Shown piece after piece: positions 1 to 8,547 of a stretch of DNA of 64,000 nucleotides. Source of the DNA: Halobacillus massiliensis (GTDB lineage: Bacteria > Bacillota > Bacilli > Bacillales > Halobacillaceae). The stretch covers positions 2,908,003-2,972,002 of the forward strand of contig NZ_LT800499.1 in assembly GCF_900166625.1 (NCBI RefSeq). Direction: 5' to 3'. Both the position numbers and the translations under genes were made by a program. Under the pieces are notes generated by a model. It saw only the letters and a program-made list of their open reading frames with translations. It had not been told where the DNA came from and searched no databases. Within the stretch, counting starts at the first letter, position 1. The number at the start of each line of letters is the position of its first letter.

Positions 1-1
1 G

Positions 2-361
2 AAAGATGCTCTTATTGTAGGGCTCGCTCAATCTGTCGCATTAATTCCCGGGATCAGTCGTTCAGGTGCTACTATTGTAGCCGCAATGCTCCTGGGCATG
101 AAGCAGGAAACCGCTCTTCGTTTTTCTTTCCTGCTCTACATTCCAATCAGTCTTGGTACAATGTTATTATCAGTGGGAGATTTAATTGATGATCCTAATT
201 TAGGCGAGTTCTGGCTCAGCTATCTCATTGCATTTATTGCTTCATTATTTGCTTCGTATTACGCTCTTAAATGGTTTATGGGAATTATGGCTCGAGGCAA
301 TCTTAAATATTTCGCCTTTTACTGCTTTATTGTCGGTGGACTTATTGTGTTATTCATGTAA
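2..361 (+). CDS. uppP: undecaprenyl-diphosphatase UppP (BacA), 3' part
   Basis: The gene is cut by the window edge; the open frame enters at base 2 and gives the last 119 residues of a family usually about 270 long. Residues 16-23 (PGISRSGA) are the second conserved signature of the UppP/BacA integral membrane phosphatases, which recycle undecaprenyl pyrophosphate to the lipid carrier of peptidoglycan synthesis. At least three hydrophobic segments follow. An ATG at 86 is internal, because the signature lies upstream of it in the same frame. A strong terminator follows directly. Family assignment is secure. Confidence 0.93.
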   Translation, partial: KDALIVGLAQSVALIPGISRSGATIVAAMLLGMKQETALRFSFLLYIPISLGTMLLSVGDLIDDPNLGEFWLSYLIAFIASLFASYYALKWFMGIMARGNLKYFAFYCFIVGGLIVLFM

Positions 362-364
362 AAG

Positions 365-400
365 AAAAAGGCTGTCCCTTAAATTTGGGACAGCCTTTTT
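365..400. terminator. bidirectional terminator between uppP and moaD
   Basis: A 14-bp perfect stem (365-378 with 387-400) has an A-run on the left and a T-run on the right. It can end uppP on the plus strand and the moaD operon on the minus strand. Confidence 0.9.
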
Positions 401-403
401 AAA

Positions 404-637
404 TTAACCGCCACTCACAGGGGGCAGGAAAGCAATTGTATCTTTTTCCTTGATTGTTGTGTCATTTGAAGCTATCTCTTCATTTATCGCAGTCATCGCT
501 TCATATATATCCGTAAGGCCATAATCCTTCTCCAAACGTTCTTTTAGGCTCTGGACCGTTTGCCCATCAACATCGATTTCTACAAATTCCTTACCTGCTT
601 TTTCCTGAAGGCCGGCAAAAAATAAAACTTTATTCAT
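404..637 (-). CDS. moaD: molybdopterin synthase small subunit MoaD
   Basis: A 77-residue ubiquitin-fold protein that ends in the diglycine tail (PPVSGG), which is thiocarboxylated and donates sulfur to precursor Z in molybdopterin synthesis. Length is normal for MoaD. Its start overlaps the end of moaE by 4 bases (ATGA), so translation is probably coupled. It is the last gene of a mobB-moaE-moaD operon. No other cofactor genes (moaA, moaB, moeA) are present in the window, so they must lie elsewhere. Confidence 0.93.
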   Translation of the reverse strand: MNKVLFFAGLQEKAGKEFVEIDVDGQTVQSLKERLEKDYGLTDIYEAMTAINEEIASNDTTIKEKDTIAFLPPVSGG

Positions 638-1101
638 TTTATATCCTCCTCTTTTGGCTTACCTGTTTCATAGGCTTTGGTTTGCAATTGATTGCCAATC
701 CAGGCTTCTCCATCTTCCCAATGTTCTTTTTTCCAAATAGGAACGATTTCTTTAATTCGTTCAATCGCATAGCGGCTAGCTTCATAGGAATCGGCACGAT
801 GCGGAGATGAAACAGCGATAACAACAGCGATATCCTGAATATCCAGCTTGCCGATACGATGAGTAATCGCCGTTTTTGCTTCAGGCCACTTTTTTTCTAT
901 TTCTTCCCCAATTTCTTTAAGCTTGGCTTCCGCCATTGCCGTGTACGCCTGATATTCTAAAAAAAGAGTTCTTTTTCCTTTTGTAAATTCTCTTACCGTA
1001 CCAATAAATGTGTTAATCGCTCCAGCTTCTCTTCGTGCCACTTGATTGGTAACCTTTTCAATAGAGATTGGCTGATCGGTGACTTTAAATAAATTTGTCA
1101 T
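634..1101 (-). CDS. moaE: molybdopterin synthase large subunit MoaE
   Basis: A 155-residue MoaE family protein. The conserved RREAGA near residue 25, the HRIG...L segment near residue 81, and the C-terminal KKEHWEDGEAWIGN segment carrying active-site lysines are all visible. It forms a heterotetramer with MoaD and converts precursor Z to molybdopterin in the cytosol. It overlaps mobB by 4 bases and moaD by 4 bases, which points to one polycistronic message with coupled translation. Confidence 0.94.
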   Translation of the reverse strand: MTNLFKVTDQPISIEKVTNQVARREAGAINTFIGTVREFTKGKRTLFLEYQAYTAMAEAKLKEIGEEIEKKWPEAKTAITHRIGKLDIQDIAVVIAVSSPHRADSYEASRYAIERIKEIVPIWKKEHWEDGEAWIGNQLQTKAYETGKPKEEDIK

Positions 1102-1601
1102 CTCTTTCCCTCCTCTGTTACAGCTGCATAAACAGCTGGCATTTGATTTTGCAAATCAGCGATTTTTATGACCGGCACATCACATTCAGGGACAGGTCCC
1201 CAGGTTAAAACTAATTTTATATTGCAAAGCTTTAGCAAATCTTTATCTTTTTCTTCTTTCAAAATGACAGCCTTTGGATAATTCTTTTGTTTGTAGCCCT
1301 CTATTAAAATGAGGTCTGGACTAAAACTTTCATACCACTTAATCATTTGTTCCAGCTTTATTTCCCCATTAGTATGTAACTGGGCACCCTTAGGGCTGAT
1401 TACTGTTGAGATACTTGCACCACTGTTAAAAATTCTTTCACTGTCGCTATTCTCACTCAGGGGGTTGAGGGGCGCTTCATGGGGATGGTGTTTAATTACA
1501 GCGATTATATCACCAGTATTACTGCCAAAGCTGGTTAACTGCTCAATCACCGTTGTTTTGCCCGAATTTTTGTACCCCGTTATTTGAAAGATTACTGTCA
1601 T
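1098..1601 (-). CDS. mobB: molybdopterin-guanine dinucleotide biosynthesis protein MobB
   Basis: A 167-residue P-loop GTP-binding protein. The Walker A motif GYKNSGKTT is at residues 9-17, and LILIEGYK near residue 98 is the family Walker B region. MobB assists MobA in attaching GMP to molybdopterin but is not itself essential in known systems. It is the first gene of the operon, with AAGGAG about 9 bases before the ATG. mobA is not in the window. Confidence 0.93.
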   Translation of the reverse strand: MTVIFQITGYKNSGKTTVIEQLTSFGSNTGDIIAVIKHHPHEAPLNPLSENSDSERIFNSGASISTVISPKGAQLHTNGEIKLEQMIKWYESFSPDLILIEGYKQKNYPKAVILKEEKDKDLLKLCNIKLVLTWGPVPECDVPVIKIADLQNQMPAVYAAVTEEGKR

Positions 1602-1642
1602 CTTTTAAGACTCCTTATTAAAAAGTGCATTCATTCATAAAG

Positions 1643-1668
1643 AAAACCCCTTCCAGCAAGGAAAGGGG
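1643..1668 (-). terminator. terminator after yitW
   Basis: An 8-bp GC-rich stem (CCCCTTCC with GGAAAGGGG, one bulged base) just beyond the yitW stop on the minus strand, followed by TTTTCTTT in that direction. Confidence 0.7.
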
Positions 1669-1679
1669 CTCTTCTTCAA

Positions 1680-1991
1680 TCAATCAGGAATCCCAAGAGC
1701 AATTTTCGCATAACGGCTCATGCGATCTTTTGTCCATGGTGGATTCCAAACAATATTAACGTTTACTTCATTGACCTCTGGAAGGTCAGCAAGCACCCGC
1801 TTTACATCCTGTTCAATATGCCCAGCCAATGGACAACCCATTGCTGTCAATGTCATTGTCACTGTAGTATTGCCATCTTCGTCCATGTCAGCTCCATAAA
1901 CGAGACCTAGGTTCACGATATCAATACCCAACTCAGGGTCAATTACATTCTCAAGGGCGCCCATAACATTTTCTTCAAGCGCTGTATCCAT
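1680..1991 (-). CDS. yitW: MIP18/DUF59-family Fe-S assembly factor (YitW)
   Basis: A 103-residue protein of the DUF59 (PaaD/SufT/MIP18) family, whose members help put Fe-S clusters into target proteins. Typical family sequence is seen: VIDPELGIDIVNLGLVYG, and TAMGCPLAGHI with the conserved cysteine. I chose the ATG at 1991 because GGGGG lies 7 bases before it; an in-frame ATG 27 bases upstream has no good ribosome site. It lies next to yitV and yitU, as in B. subtilis. The exact clients are unknown. Confidence 0.88.
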   Translation of the reverse strand: MDTALEENVMGALENVIDPELGIDIVNLGLVYGADMDEDGNTTVTMTLTAMGCPLAGHIEQDVKRVLADLPEVNEVNVNIVWNPPWTKDRMSRYAKIALGIPD

Positions 1992-2064
1992 AATAGTACC
2001 CCCTTCATTTTCATTCATTACTTATTATAAACAATTTTTCCTCTAGAATAAACCGCTAAACATT

Positions 2065-2829
2065 TTAAAGAACAATCTCTATCCAATTTACCATCTCTAA
2101 TATGCCAAAACGACTGACTTTATGACCAACTCCTGTTTCCCGTAAAAAGCGGATATTTTCAGGATTTCGGTAATTAGATACAATTTCATTATAAAAATCA
2201 TAGGAGTGCTCAAATGGAACGACTGGATCGGCATCTCCATGCCAGAAGAACAGTGGCTTTTCTCTAATTTTTTGTGTATTAAGCGATAAATCAATGTTTT
2301 CAAGCGATTGATAAAGCTCACTAAGCTCATTTGGTGATATTGGCAAATGAATTCCTGTCTGCTCAACATCCCTAATCAGCTTCTTGGCAAACTCTACTGG
2401 TTTTGGAGATCCCATCATCACAGCGCCAGCCTGAATCCATGGGTACATCGTGATCGCTGCTGCAGTTGTGACTCCTCCCATAGAGGTGCCTCCTACACCA
2501 AAACGCCGGTCTAATATTAACCCTCGCTGATCAAGACCGTCTTTTATATCTTGAAGATCTTTTAAATTTTGATACACGATCTCCCAAAATTTAAAGCTTA
2601 ATTCCTGTCTGGACAGGTGATCATCCCTGTCTCCGTGGTATATACTATCTGGGAGAATCACTCGATATCCTTTTTGCGCTAATAAGTAAGCCTGTGGCAA
2701 ATTATGTTCTTTTGCTGATGTAAAGCCGTGAAAATATGTAAAAACGGGCAGCGGCTGATCATATTTTGCCGAGTTTACAATGATTAAAATCGGAATCCCT
2801 TTTAATGTTTCTCGATATATGCCTATCAT
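2065..2829 (-). CDS. yitV: alpha/beta-hydrolase, YitV-type esterase
   Basis: A 254-residue alpha/beta-hydrolase. The nucleophile elbow GTSMGG is near residue 113, a candidate acid lies in HGDADPVVPF, and the catalytic His in GVGHK near the C-terminus, so the triad looks complete. There is no signal peptide, so it should act in the cytosol. The substrate is unknown; B. subtilis YitV is annotated as a putative esterase. It is divergent from yitU across a 183-bp gap that holds a TATAAT box at 2894-2899 for the yitU side. Confidence 0.82.
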   Translation of the reverse strand: MIGIYRETLKGIPILIIVNSAKYDQPLPVFTYFHGFTSAKEHNLPQAYLLAQKGYRVILPDSIYHGDRDDHLSRQELSFKFWEIVYQNLKDLQDIKDGLDQRGLILDRRFGVGGTSMGGVTTAAAITMYPWIQAGAVMMGSPKPVEFAKKLIRDVEQTGIHLPISPNELSELYQSLENIDLSLNTQKIREKPLFFWHGDADPVVPFEHSYDFYNEIVSNYRNPENIRFLRETGVGHKVSRFGILEMVNWIEIVL

Positions 2830-3012
2830 TTACTCTAATCCCTTCTAACAAATCTTTAATATTTCTCAATCATTAAATTTACATTTATTGTTGTATAATG
2901 TAATCGTACCATTTATAACTTGGGATTGGAAAGGATAGGCATTACTAGAGGACTACCTTTGCATTCCAACTAAATACCCGCTACACTTGGATTATAAATT
3001 GAGGTGAAGACG

Positions 3013-3837
3013 ATGAAAAAACAACATTTAATAGCACTTGATCTGGACGGTACGCTGCTGACAGATAATAAAGAAATCCATGGAGAAACAGAAAAAGTCG
3101 TCAGAGATGCAATGGCGAATGGTCATATCGTCTGTATAGCTACCGGACGCCCTCACAGGGCAAGTATTGATTTTTACAATCAACTGAAACTTGAAACACC
3201 TATGGTAAACTTTAACGGCGCTCTTATTCATCACCCGAAAGATGAGCGCTGGGATGCGCTGCATTCACCGCTTTCTATTCGCACAGCACATAAAATCATT
3301 CACAGATGCCATGAATTAGGTGTTAAAAACATTCTGGCTGAAGTGAAGGACCATATTTATTTAGATCAGCACGATAAGGAGCTTATGGAAATATTCCATA
3401 CTCAAGATGAGAACCCGGTGACAGTTGGAAAGCTTAATACCAACTTAAAAGAAGATCCTACATCTATCTTAATCCATCCTGAAGAAGAGAAAATTAACAC
3501 ACTGCGTGAAGAACTGGATGTACATGCAGAGTTAATCGATCACAGGAAATGGGGAGCTCCCTGGCATGTCATCGAAATTGTCAGAGCAGGCATGAATAAA
3601 GCTGTCGGTCTAAAGAAAATTGCTCATTTCTATAACATTCCACAAGACCGGATTATTGCTTTTGGAGATGAAGATAACGATTTTGAAATGATTGAGTATG
3701 CCGGCGTAGGGGTAGCGATGGGAAATGCCATCAAAGAACTGAAAAATTTAGCCAACCATGTAACAGACACGAATGAGAATAACGGCATTGGCGAGTTTTT
3801 AACTGATTATTTAAAACTAAATCGCAAAGCCATGTAA
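3013..3837 (+). CDS. yitU: Cof-type HAD phosphatase YitU
   Basis: A 274-residue HAD-superfamily hydrolase of the Cof (IIB cap) subfamily. Motif I is DLDGTLL at residues 9-15 and motif IV is FGDEDNDFEM near residue 219; both metal-binding aspartates are intact. Members dephosphorylate small sugar phosphates or flavin-pathway intermediates; the substrate here is not evident. The ATG at 3013 is preceded by GAGGTG with 6-base spacing and is preferred over the GTG at 3004. A terminator follows at 3882. Confidence 0.88.
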   Translation: MKKQHLIALDLDGTLLTDNKEIHGETEKVVRDAMANGHIVCIATGRPHRASIDFYNQLKLETPMVNFNGALIHHPKDERWDALHSPLSIRTAHKIIHRCHELGVKNILAEVKDHIYLDQHDKELMEIFHTQDENPVTVGKLNTNLKEDPTSILIHPEEEKINTLREELDVHAELIDHRKWGAPWHVIEIVRAGMNKAVGLKKIAHFYNIPQDRIIAFGDEDNDFEMIEYAGVGVAMGNAIKELKNLANHVTDTNENNGIGEFLTDYLKLNRKAM

Positions 3838-3881
3838 GTAATATTTTACCTTGAGTATAACTTTGCAGCCCAGCCATACTA

Positions 3882-3914
3882 AGCTTGGACGCGAAAAGCG
3901 TTCAGGCTTTTTTT
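3882..3914 (+). terminator. terminator after yitU
   Basis: An 11-bp stem (3882-3892 with 3898-3908, including one G-T pair) capped by GAAAA and followed by a run of T. Confidence 0.85.
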
Positions 3915-3933
3915 ATGACAGGAGGGCTTTGTC

Positions 3934-4071
3934 ATGGATAAGCAAAAGCAAGATCAAAAACGATGGGTTGAGGTTCAAAATTTCGATGAGCGCGAAATGG
4001 AACCAAAGCGCATCTCTGAAGCCGAACGCAAAGAGATGGAAGCTGATCAACACACGGTAGGAGGGTTTTAA
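3934..4071 (+). CDS. hypothetical 45-residue acidic/basic protein
   Basis: A short frame with a strong ribosome site (GGAGGG, 7 bases before the ATG) encodes 45 residues, very rich in charged residues and ending HTVGGF. No signal peptide, membrane segment or cysteine. Its last codons contain the AGGAGGG that serves the next gene, 2 bases downstream, which supports a two-gene operon with yizC. I do not recognise the family. A longer frame at 3851-4060 overlaps it in another phase but begins inside the terminator and has no ribosome site. Confidence 0.7.
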   Translation: MDKQKQDQKRWVEVQNFDEREMEPKRISEAERKEMEADQHTVGGF

Positions 4072-4073
4072 CA

Positions 4074-4280
4074 GTGAATTCTCTATTTGAAAATGCGAGA
4101 AATGCTATTAATCGTATGACACAGAACCGCGAAGCTGGTCATCAGCCAAGTCAAGAAGATATGCAAGCTGCAAAGCAAGCGATTCAATCTGCATATAGCC
4201 AGTGCTCTCAAGAAGAGAAGCAAGAGCTACAGCAATTAGAACGCAAGCTTGAAGCTGAACACAACAACCAACTACGGTAA
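4074..4280 (+). CDS. yizC: DUF3813-type small protein YizC
   Basis: A 68-residue Gln/Glu-rich helical protein resembling B. subtilis YizC (DUF3813), found near yitU there as well. It starts at GTG with AGGAGGG 8 bases upstream. No catalytic motif is visible; function unknown. It is cotranscribed with the 45-residue gene in front and ends at a strong terminator. Confidence 0.75.
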   Translation: MNSLFENARNAINRMTQNREAGHQPSQEDMQAAKQAIQSAYSQCSQEEKQELQQLERKLEAEHNNQLR

Positions 4281-4285
4281 CCATT

Positions 4286-4318
4286 AGATCAGACTCTTTA
4301 TGAGTCTGATCTTTTTTT
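4286..4318 (+). terminator. terminator after yizC
   Basis: A perfect 11-bp stem (4286-4296 with 4302-4312), loop TTTAT, then seven T. Confidence 0.93.
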
Positions 4319-4353
4319 CTAAGCTAAAGTCCATTCCCTCAACATGAACATAT

Positions 4354-4389
4354 AAAATGCCTGCATTTTCTATATTAAGAAAATGCAGG
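4354..4389 (-). terminator. hairpin after the subtilase gene
   Basis: A 12-bp perfect inverted repeat (4360-4371 with 4378-4389) downstream of the subtilase on the minus strand, followed by CATTTTAT in that direction. A likely but T-poor terminator. Confidence 0.6.
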
Positions 4390-4422
4390 TCTTCAATGCT
4401 GAATTCATTCAGAAGTCCTCAT

Positions 4423-5787
4423 TTATAGATCTTCAGAAGAAGTACCCTGTTGCATTATAAGAGCGATTGATTTCTCTGCATTCACATAGCCGCTTCCATA
4501 TATATTAGGATCCCGATCCTTCCACATGTCTGCTCCATCAGTCAATGCCTGCTTCAATTGATCAGGTGTTATGTCAGGTTTTGCTTCGATCATAATTGCG
4601 GCAATCCCGGCAACTATTGGAGTAGCCATTGAAGTACCCGACAAAGTCACATAGTGAGAATCAACGCGGCTGGATTTTTGCATCTTATCCAGATAGGATC
4701 TTGGTGATCGTAAGGAAACAATGTTTACACCAGGTGCCAGAAGATCTGGTTTTGTGACCCCATAAGGAGTTGGTCCACGACTTGAAAAATCAGCTACATC
4801 ATCATCTCCTCTATTTTCTGATGTATTTCGGTCATCAAGTGCTCCAACCGTAATGACCTTATCACTGATCCCAGGGCTTGCAATTGTTCCACTGTCAGGT
4901 CCTTCATTACCTGCAGCCACTACTACCGTAATGCCGCTTTCCCAGGCTAATTCTACATATCGAACCATAGGATCATCATTTTCACTGGCATATGTGCCAG
5001 CAGTCGTCCCTAATGACATGCTGATGATATCGATCTTCGAGGCATTTTCTTCATTATAATTAATACACCAATCGAGCCCTTCCATTATGGATTCAAGGGT
5101 CCCCGATCCCATTTTATTAAGTACCTTTACACCAATTAAATTTGCATCAGGTGCAGCACCCTTATATTTTCCATCAGATGTAAAGCCGCTGCCTGCTGCA
5201 TCTCCGGCACAGTGAGTACCATGACCATTATCATCATAAGGTTCTGACCGGTTATTAACAAAATCCGCAAAAGCGATAATCCTCTCGTCGAGATCCTGGT
5301 GTGGATAAATCCCCGTGTCAACGACAGCAATGGTTACATCTTTTCCCGTAAGCGGAGATTCATTTAATAATATTTTTTCCGCATGGGCAGATGGAAGAGC
5401 TGTATTTAAGAGAGCATGAACTTCTCTATTTAAATACACTTTTTTTACACAGCTGCATTTATTCAGAATGGATTCCAACCCTTTAGGTGTCACGTGCGCA
5501 CTTACACATGATACAGGGGCAAACATCTTATTCACCCTGCATTTTTTATGATGAGCACTAACAGTTATAACTTCTTGTGCTGCATCCATAAAGGATGGAG
5601 AATTCTTATCAAATTCTATAACTACTTCAATTTTCTTTCTGCTTTTTATCCAGTTTTCAAGCTTAGTGTGCATAAAGCAGGGCACCCATTTAAAAGGTTT
5701 ATAACTCCCTAAGAGTAAGCTTCTAAGAGGGTGATCTATTTTCACAGCATGACTGCGCACCATTTTAATCATAGAATAACCAAACAT
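4423..5787 (-). CDS. aprX: AprX-type subtilisin-family serine protease
   Basis: A 454-residue S8 peptidase. The triad is visible as D157 (VVDTG), H189 (NGHGTHCAG) and S386 (SGTSMATP), with oxyanion N294 (AAGN). The N-terminus (MFGYSM..., then PFKWVPCF) matches B. subtilis AprX, a protease of about 442 residues. There is no signal peptide; the first 140 residues look like the family prodomain. AprX is described as an intracellular protease expressed late in growth. It is a single-gene unit on the minus strand. Confidence 0.9.
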   Translation of the reverse strand: MFGYSMIKMVRSHAVKIDHPLRSLLLGSYKPFKWVPCFMHTKLENWIKSRKKIEVVIEFDKNSPSFMDAAQEVITVSAHHKKCRVNKMFAPVSCVSAHVTPKGLESILNKCSCVKKVYLNREVHALLNTALPSAHAEKILLNESPLTGKDVTIAVVDTGIYPHQDLDERIIAFADFVNNRSEPYDDNGHGTHCAGDAAGSGFTSDGKYKGAAPDANLIGVKVLNKMGSGTLESIMEGLDWCINYNEENASKIDIISMSLGTTAGTYASENDDPMVRYVELAWESGITVVVAAGNEGPDSGTIASPGISDKVITVGALDDRNTSENRGDDDVADFSSRGPTPYGVTKPDLLAPGVNIVSLRSPRSYLDKMQKSSRVDSHYVTLSGTSMATPIVAGIAAIMIEAKPDITPDQLKQALTDGADMWKDRDPNIYGSGYVNAEKSIALIMQQGTSSEDL

Positions 5788-5898
5788 CTCATCACCTCAA
5801 AAGTTGATTTTTATTATATCTATGAGGGAAATGAAGTTTGGTAACGGTGTTTGTCCTTATATATAATTTTTTAATAAAAAAGACAGCTCTATCCTCTT

Positions 5899-6333
5899 TT
5901 AGGAAAAGCTATCCTTTAAGTTATATGATAATTTTAATAGAAGAGCGTATAGAATATGTCCAGCCGCCCACAAGACGATAGCCGTCATATTTGTAACAGC
6001 AGGTGTATCCTTAATAGCAAGCAGTGTTAATGGAAAATACGTACTGAAGGCTATGGCTGATAAAACAAAGGCAAGTATCCATTGCATCCTTACTGTACTG
6101 TTCTGTTTACTTCTAAGCAAAAAGCAGTAGATCATTCCTATGGCCCAGGAGATGATAAGATGAAACAGCCATTCTACTGGAGCCGGCCAATCAATATCTC
6201 CTATTACAGGAATGAAATCCACATTCATTAATAATATATAAACCTTAATTGCGGTCAATTCTTCTACAAGCCACATGTAAATACCAATAGCTAATCCTGA
6301 GATCGTTCCAATCCAAATTCCTTTTCTCCACAT
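5899..6333 (-). CDS. hypothetical four-helix membrane protein
   Basis: A 144-residue, strongly hydrophobic protein with about four membrane segments (roughly residues 5-22, 52-74, 84-107 and 114-134). GGAGG lies close before the ATG. It lacks charged catalytic motifs, and I do not recognise a named family. It stands alone between aprX and a NifU-N-like gene. No function can be inferred. Confidence 0.7.
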   Translation of the reverse strand: MWRKGIWIGTISGLAIGIYMWLVEELTAIKVYILLMNVDFIPVIGDIDWPAPVEWLFHLIISWAIGMIYCFLLRSKQNSTVRMQWILAFVLSAIAFSTYFPLTLLAIKDTPAVTNMTAIVLWAAGHILYALLLKLSYNLKDSFS

Positions 6334-6480
6334 GGCCTCTTCCTCCAGATATTTAAAGTTCTTTTATTTATTACCAAAATAGCTATGTGTGAAACTCTAC
6401 AGTCTGCCATCCTTTTTATTTAGAGTTTATTTATTTTCTGATAAGATAGAGATGAGCCGTTTCAAGAGGAGGAAATAATT

Positions 6481-6744
6481 ATGCCGATAACTGTAGACGA
6501 AACACCTAATCCAAACGCACGCAAGTTCACTACTGACTCTTTAATCTTCCAGGGAGACGGAAGCGTATCTGTCATGCCTGGTCAATCAAGTGAATATGAT
6601 ATTATGAATGAACTCATGGAACTACAAGGCGTTGATAACGTATTTGGCTTCCAGAACTTTATTACGGTAAATAAGCTTTCAAATGCTGATTGGGAAGAGC
6701 TAACCCCTAAAGTTAAGGAAGTTATAACAAATCACGGCTATTAA
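6481..6744 (+). CDS. Nfu/NifU N-terminal-domain protein
   Basis: An 87-residue protein made only of the Nfu_N (scaffold NifU N-terminal) domain; the opening ETPNPNARKF is the family hallmark. It lacks the C-terminal CxxC Fe-S scaffold domain, so it probably does not build clusters alone and may be an accessory in Fe-S delivery (inference). AGAGGAGG precedes the ATG. A terminator follows at once. Confidence 0.85.
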   Translation: MPITVDETPNPNARKFTTDSLIFQGDGSVSVMPGQSSEYDIMNELMELQGVDNVFGFQNFITVNKLSNADWEELTPKVKEVITNHGY

Positions 6745-6746
6745 TA

Positions 6747-6781
6747 AAAAAACAGCTGACAAATGTGTCAGCTGTTTTTTT
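6747..6781. terminator. bidirectional terminator
   Basis: A 14-bp perfect stem (6747-6760 with 6767-6780) between converging genes; A-run and T-run on either side allow use on both strands. Confidence 0.9.
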
Positions 6782-6786
6782 AATTC

Positions 6787-7668
6787 TCAGGCATCAAAGT
6801 TTTCGAGCGGTACGTAATTCATATGGATGGGCTGGCCATTCTTGTCTTTTTCGTAAATAGTCATAACCAGTGCCCCGCTTTCTGGAAGTTCAGCTGGGTC
6901 AACTTCTATTTCCAAGCTGAAAGGAGACCATTCCTTTTCTGGATCATCCACTTTAACAGCTTTATCTTCTACAAAAATGTTATGACCATCATCAATTGTA
7001 TAGAAAAATTCACCATTGTTTACATTTGCTTCTCCCGCAACAGAATATTTTCCGTCTTCTCCAGACATCGTCATTTCTCGAAAAACATCCCCATATTGAG
7101 GATCAGAAGAAGAAACATCGGCAGGTGCGGATTCCTCCTCTGTGTTCTCCCCACCAACTGTGACCGTTTTAGTCATTTCAAAAGGTTTAGTTTCTAACGG
7201 CTGGTCATTTACTGTTCTAACCAGGAAGGACATTTTGGCCTCATATTCCCCCGGAGGCAATTCTTGATCTATTGTTTCACTGGCAGCCAGCTGTCCTCCC
7301 GGTTCCAGTTCTTCCGTAGTAAGCTGCTGAGCAAACATTTGGCCTTCTGAATACTTGTACACGACTTCTCCAGCTTCGTTTTCCAGTACAATTTCATATT
7401 TCTGGCTGGAGCTGAAACCTAAAGTGATGGGTTTTTCCGAATCATTCGTAATGAAAAAATCAAAGCTTATCCCTTCTTCCCCGGATTGAGCCTGGCCATC
7501 AAATGTCAGCTGTTCAACAAGAGACACTATGTTTTCAGGATTTGTTTCTTCTGTGGAACCATTTTCATTATCCATTTCTTCTTCTCCTTCCGAATTATCT
7601 TCCGAATTTGAACAAGCGACAAGGAAAATCAGCAGTAAGCTTATGGTGAGGAAGAACTGTTTCTTCAT
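6787..7668 (-). CDS. lipoprotein with BsuPI domain and Gmad2-like C-terminal domain
   Basis: A 293-residue lipoprotein: a hydrophobic signal and lipobox LVAC give Cys19, then an acidic linker to about residue 45. Residues about 48-165 resemble BsuPI, the intracellular proteinase inhibitor domain of B. subtilis Ipi. The last 100 residues (from VFREM to the end) look like the Ig-like Gmad2 spore-germination domain; this is weaker. It sits where ipi sits next to yitT in B. subtilis. The ATG at 7668 is preferred over a GTG 12 bases upstream, which touches the ribosome site. A surface location would make inhibition of a cytosolic protease unlikely. Confidence 0.75.
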   Translation of the reverse strand: MKKQFFLTISLLLIFLVACSNSEDNSEGEEEMDNENGSTEETNPENIVSLVEQLTFDGQAQSGEEGISFDFFITNDSEKPITLGFSSSQKYEIVLENEAGEVVYKYSEGQMFAQQLTTEELEPGGQLAASETIDQELPPGEYEAKMSFLVRTVNDQPLETKPFEMTKTVTVGGENTEEESAPADVSSSDPQYGDVFREMTMSGEDGKYSVAGEANVNNGEFFYTIDDGHNIFVEDKAVKVDDPEKEWSPFSLEIEVDPAELPESGALVMTIYEKDKNGQPIHMNYVPLENFDA

Positions 7669-7695
7669 AAATAAATACACACCCTTTTTAAAAAG

Positions 7696-8547
7696 TTACT
7701 TATCATCTTTTCTAAATAAACCGAATATCCCAGTGGTTTGAATGATATTCGTAAAGGCTTGCGGGTCCACTTCTGTGATAATATGCTGCAGATCATAGAG
7801 CTCATAACGACTGATAACCATGACGAGCATGTTTTTATCCTGCTGAGTGAAGGCTCCCTTTGCCGGAAGCGTAGTAATCCCGCGTATCATCCGGGCATGG
7901 ATAGCTTTTTCTAATTCGGGTGCTTTTGTCGTAATAATCATTGCTGTCAGTTTCTCATGGCGTGTATGGATCGCATCAATGACTCTTGTTGTAACATAGA
8001 GAGTCAGTAATGTGTATAATGCGTTTTCAGGCAGATATAATATCCCGGCAACCGCAATAATCACACTGTTAATGAGTAAGAAATAAATACCGATCGGACG
8101 GTCCTTTAAACGGGAGAGAATCATGGCAATGATGTCAAGACCGCCTGTGGAAGCCCCCCATTTGAGCGTGATTCCAACACCGACTCCACCGAGAACGCCG
8201 CCAAAAACAGCATTTAAAATAATGTCCTCAGAAAGCTGCTGTAATGGAATCAGCTCTAGGAATAATGTGGTAAAACCAACAGACAGCGCGCTGTAAACAG
8301 TAAAACCTTTACCGACTTTGTACCAGCCAAGTATAGCAACCGGTATATTAAGTATGAATAAAATGAGACCTGTACTAACACCCTGGATATTTAAAAAATC
8401 TTGAAAAATACTTGTCAGAAGCTGAGCTACACCTGTAAATCCACTGGCATAAACATTCGCTTCAATGAGGAACAAGTTCAGGGAAAGAGCATTCAGCAAA
8501 GCCCCAAATACTACGATTAAAATTCTTTTTACCTCAAATGAAAACAT
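7696..8547 (-). CDS. yitT: YitT-family membrane protein (DUF161/DUF2179)
   Basis: A 283-residue protein with five to six membrane segments in the first 200 residues, including the glycine-rich GGVLGGVGVGI region and KWGASTGGLDI, then a soluble C-terminal DUF2179 domain (TTLPAKGAFTQQDK). YitT proteins are widespread in Firmicutes; transport is suspected but not shown. TAAGGAGG precedes the ATG. Its neighbours yitS and the BsuPI gene keep the B. subtilis arrangement. Confidence 0.9.
   Translation of the reverse strand: MFSFEVKRILIVVFGALLNALSLNLFLIEANVYASGFTGVAQLLTSIFQDFLNIQGVSTGLILFILNIPVAILGWYKVGKGFTVYSALSVGFTTLFLELIPLQQLSEDIILNAVFGGVLGGVGVGITLKWGASTGGLDIIAMILSRLKDRPIGIYFLLINSVIIAVAGILYLPENALYTLLTLYVTTRVIDAIHTRHEKLTAMIITTKAPELEKAIHARMIRGITTLPAKGAFTQQDKNMLVMVISRYELYDLQHIITEVDPQAFTNIIQTTGIFGLFRKDDK

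Noticed and set aside
2830..3012. T-box or riboswitch before yitU
   Set aside because: A small TCCAA/TTGGA hairpin and a TATAAT box are present, but no T-box sequence or known aptamer pattern.
3851..4060. 69-codon frame on the plus strand
   Set aside because: It begins inside the yitU terminator, has no ribosome site, and overlaps the better-supported 45-residue gene in another phase.
6334..6480. Riboswitch before the Nfu_N gene
   Set aside because: The gap is short and shows only a promoter-like AT-rich stretch and a ribosome site; no conserved fold recognised.
4423..7668. Protease and inhibitor pair (AprX with the BsuPI lipoprotein)
   Set aside because: The protease lacks a signal peptide while the inhibitor-like protein is a lipoprotein, so they should not meet; two genes also lie between them.
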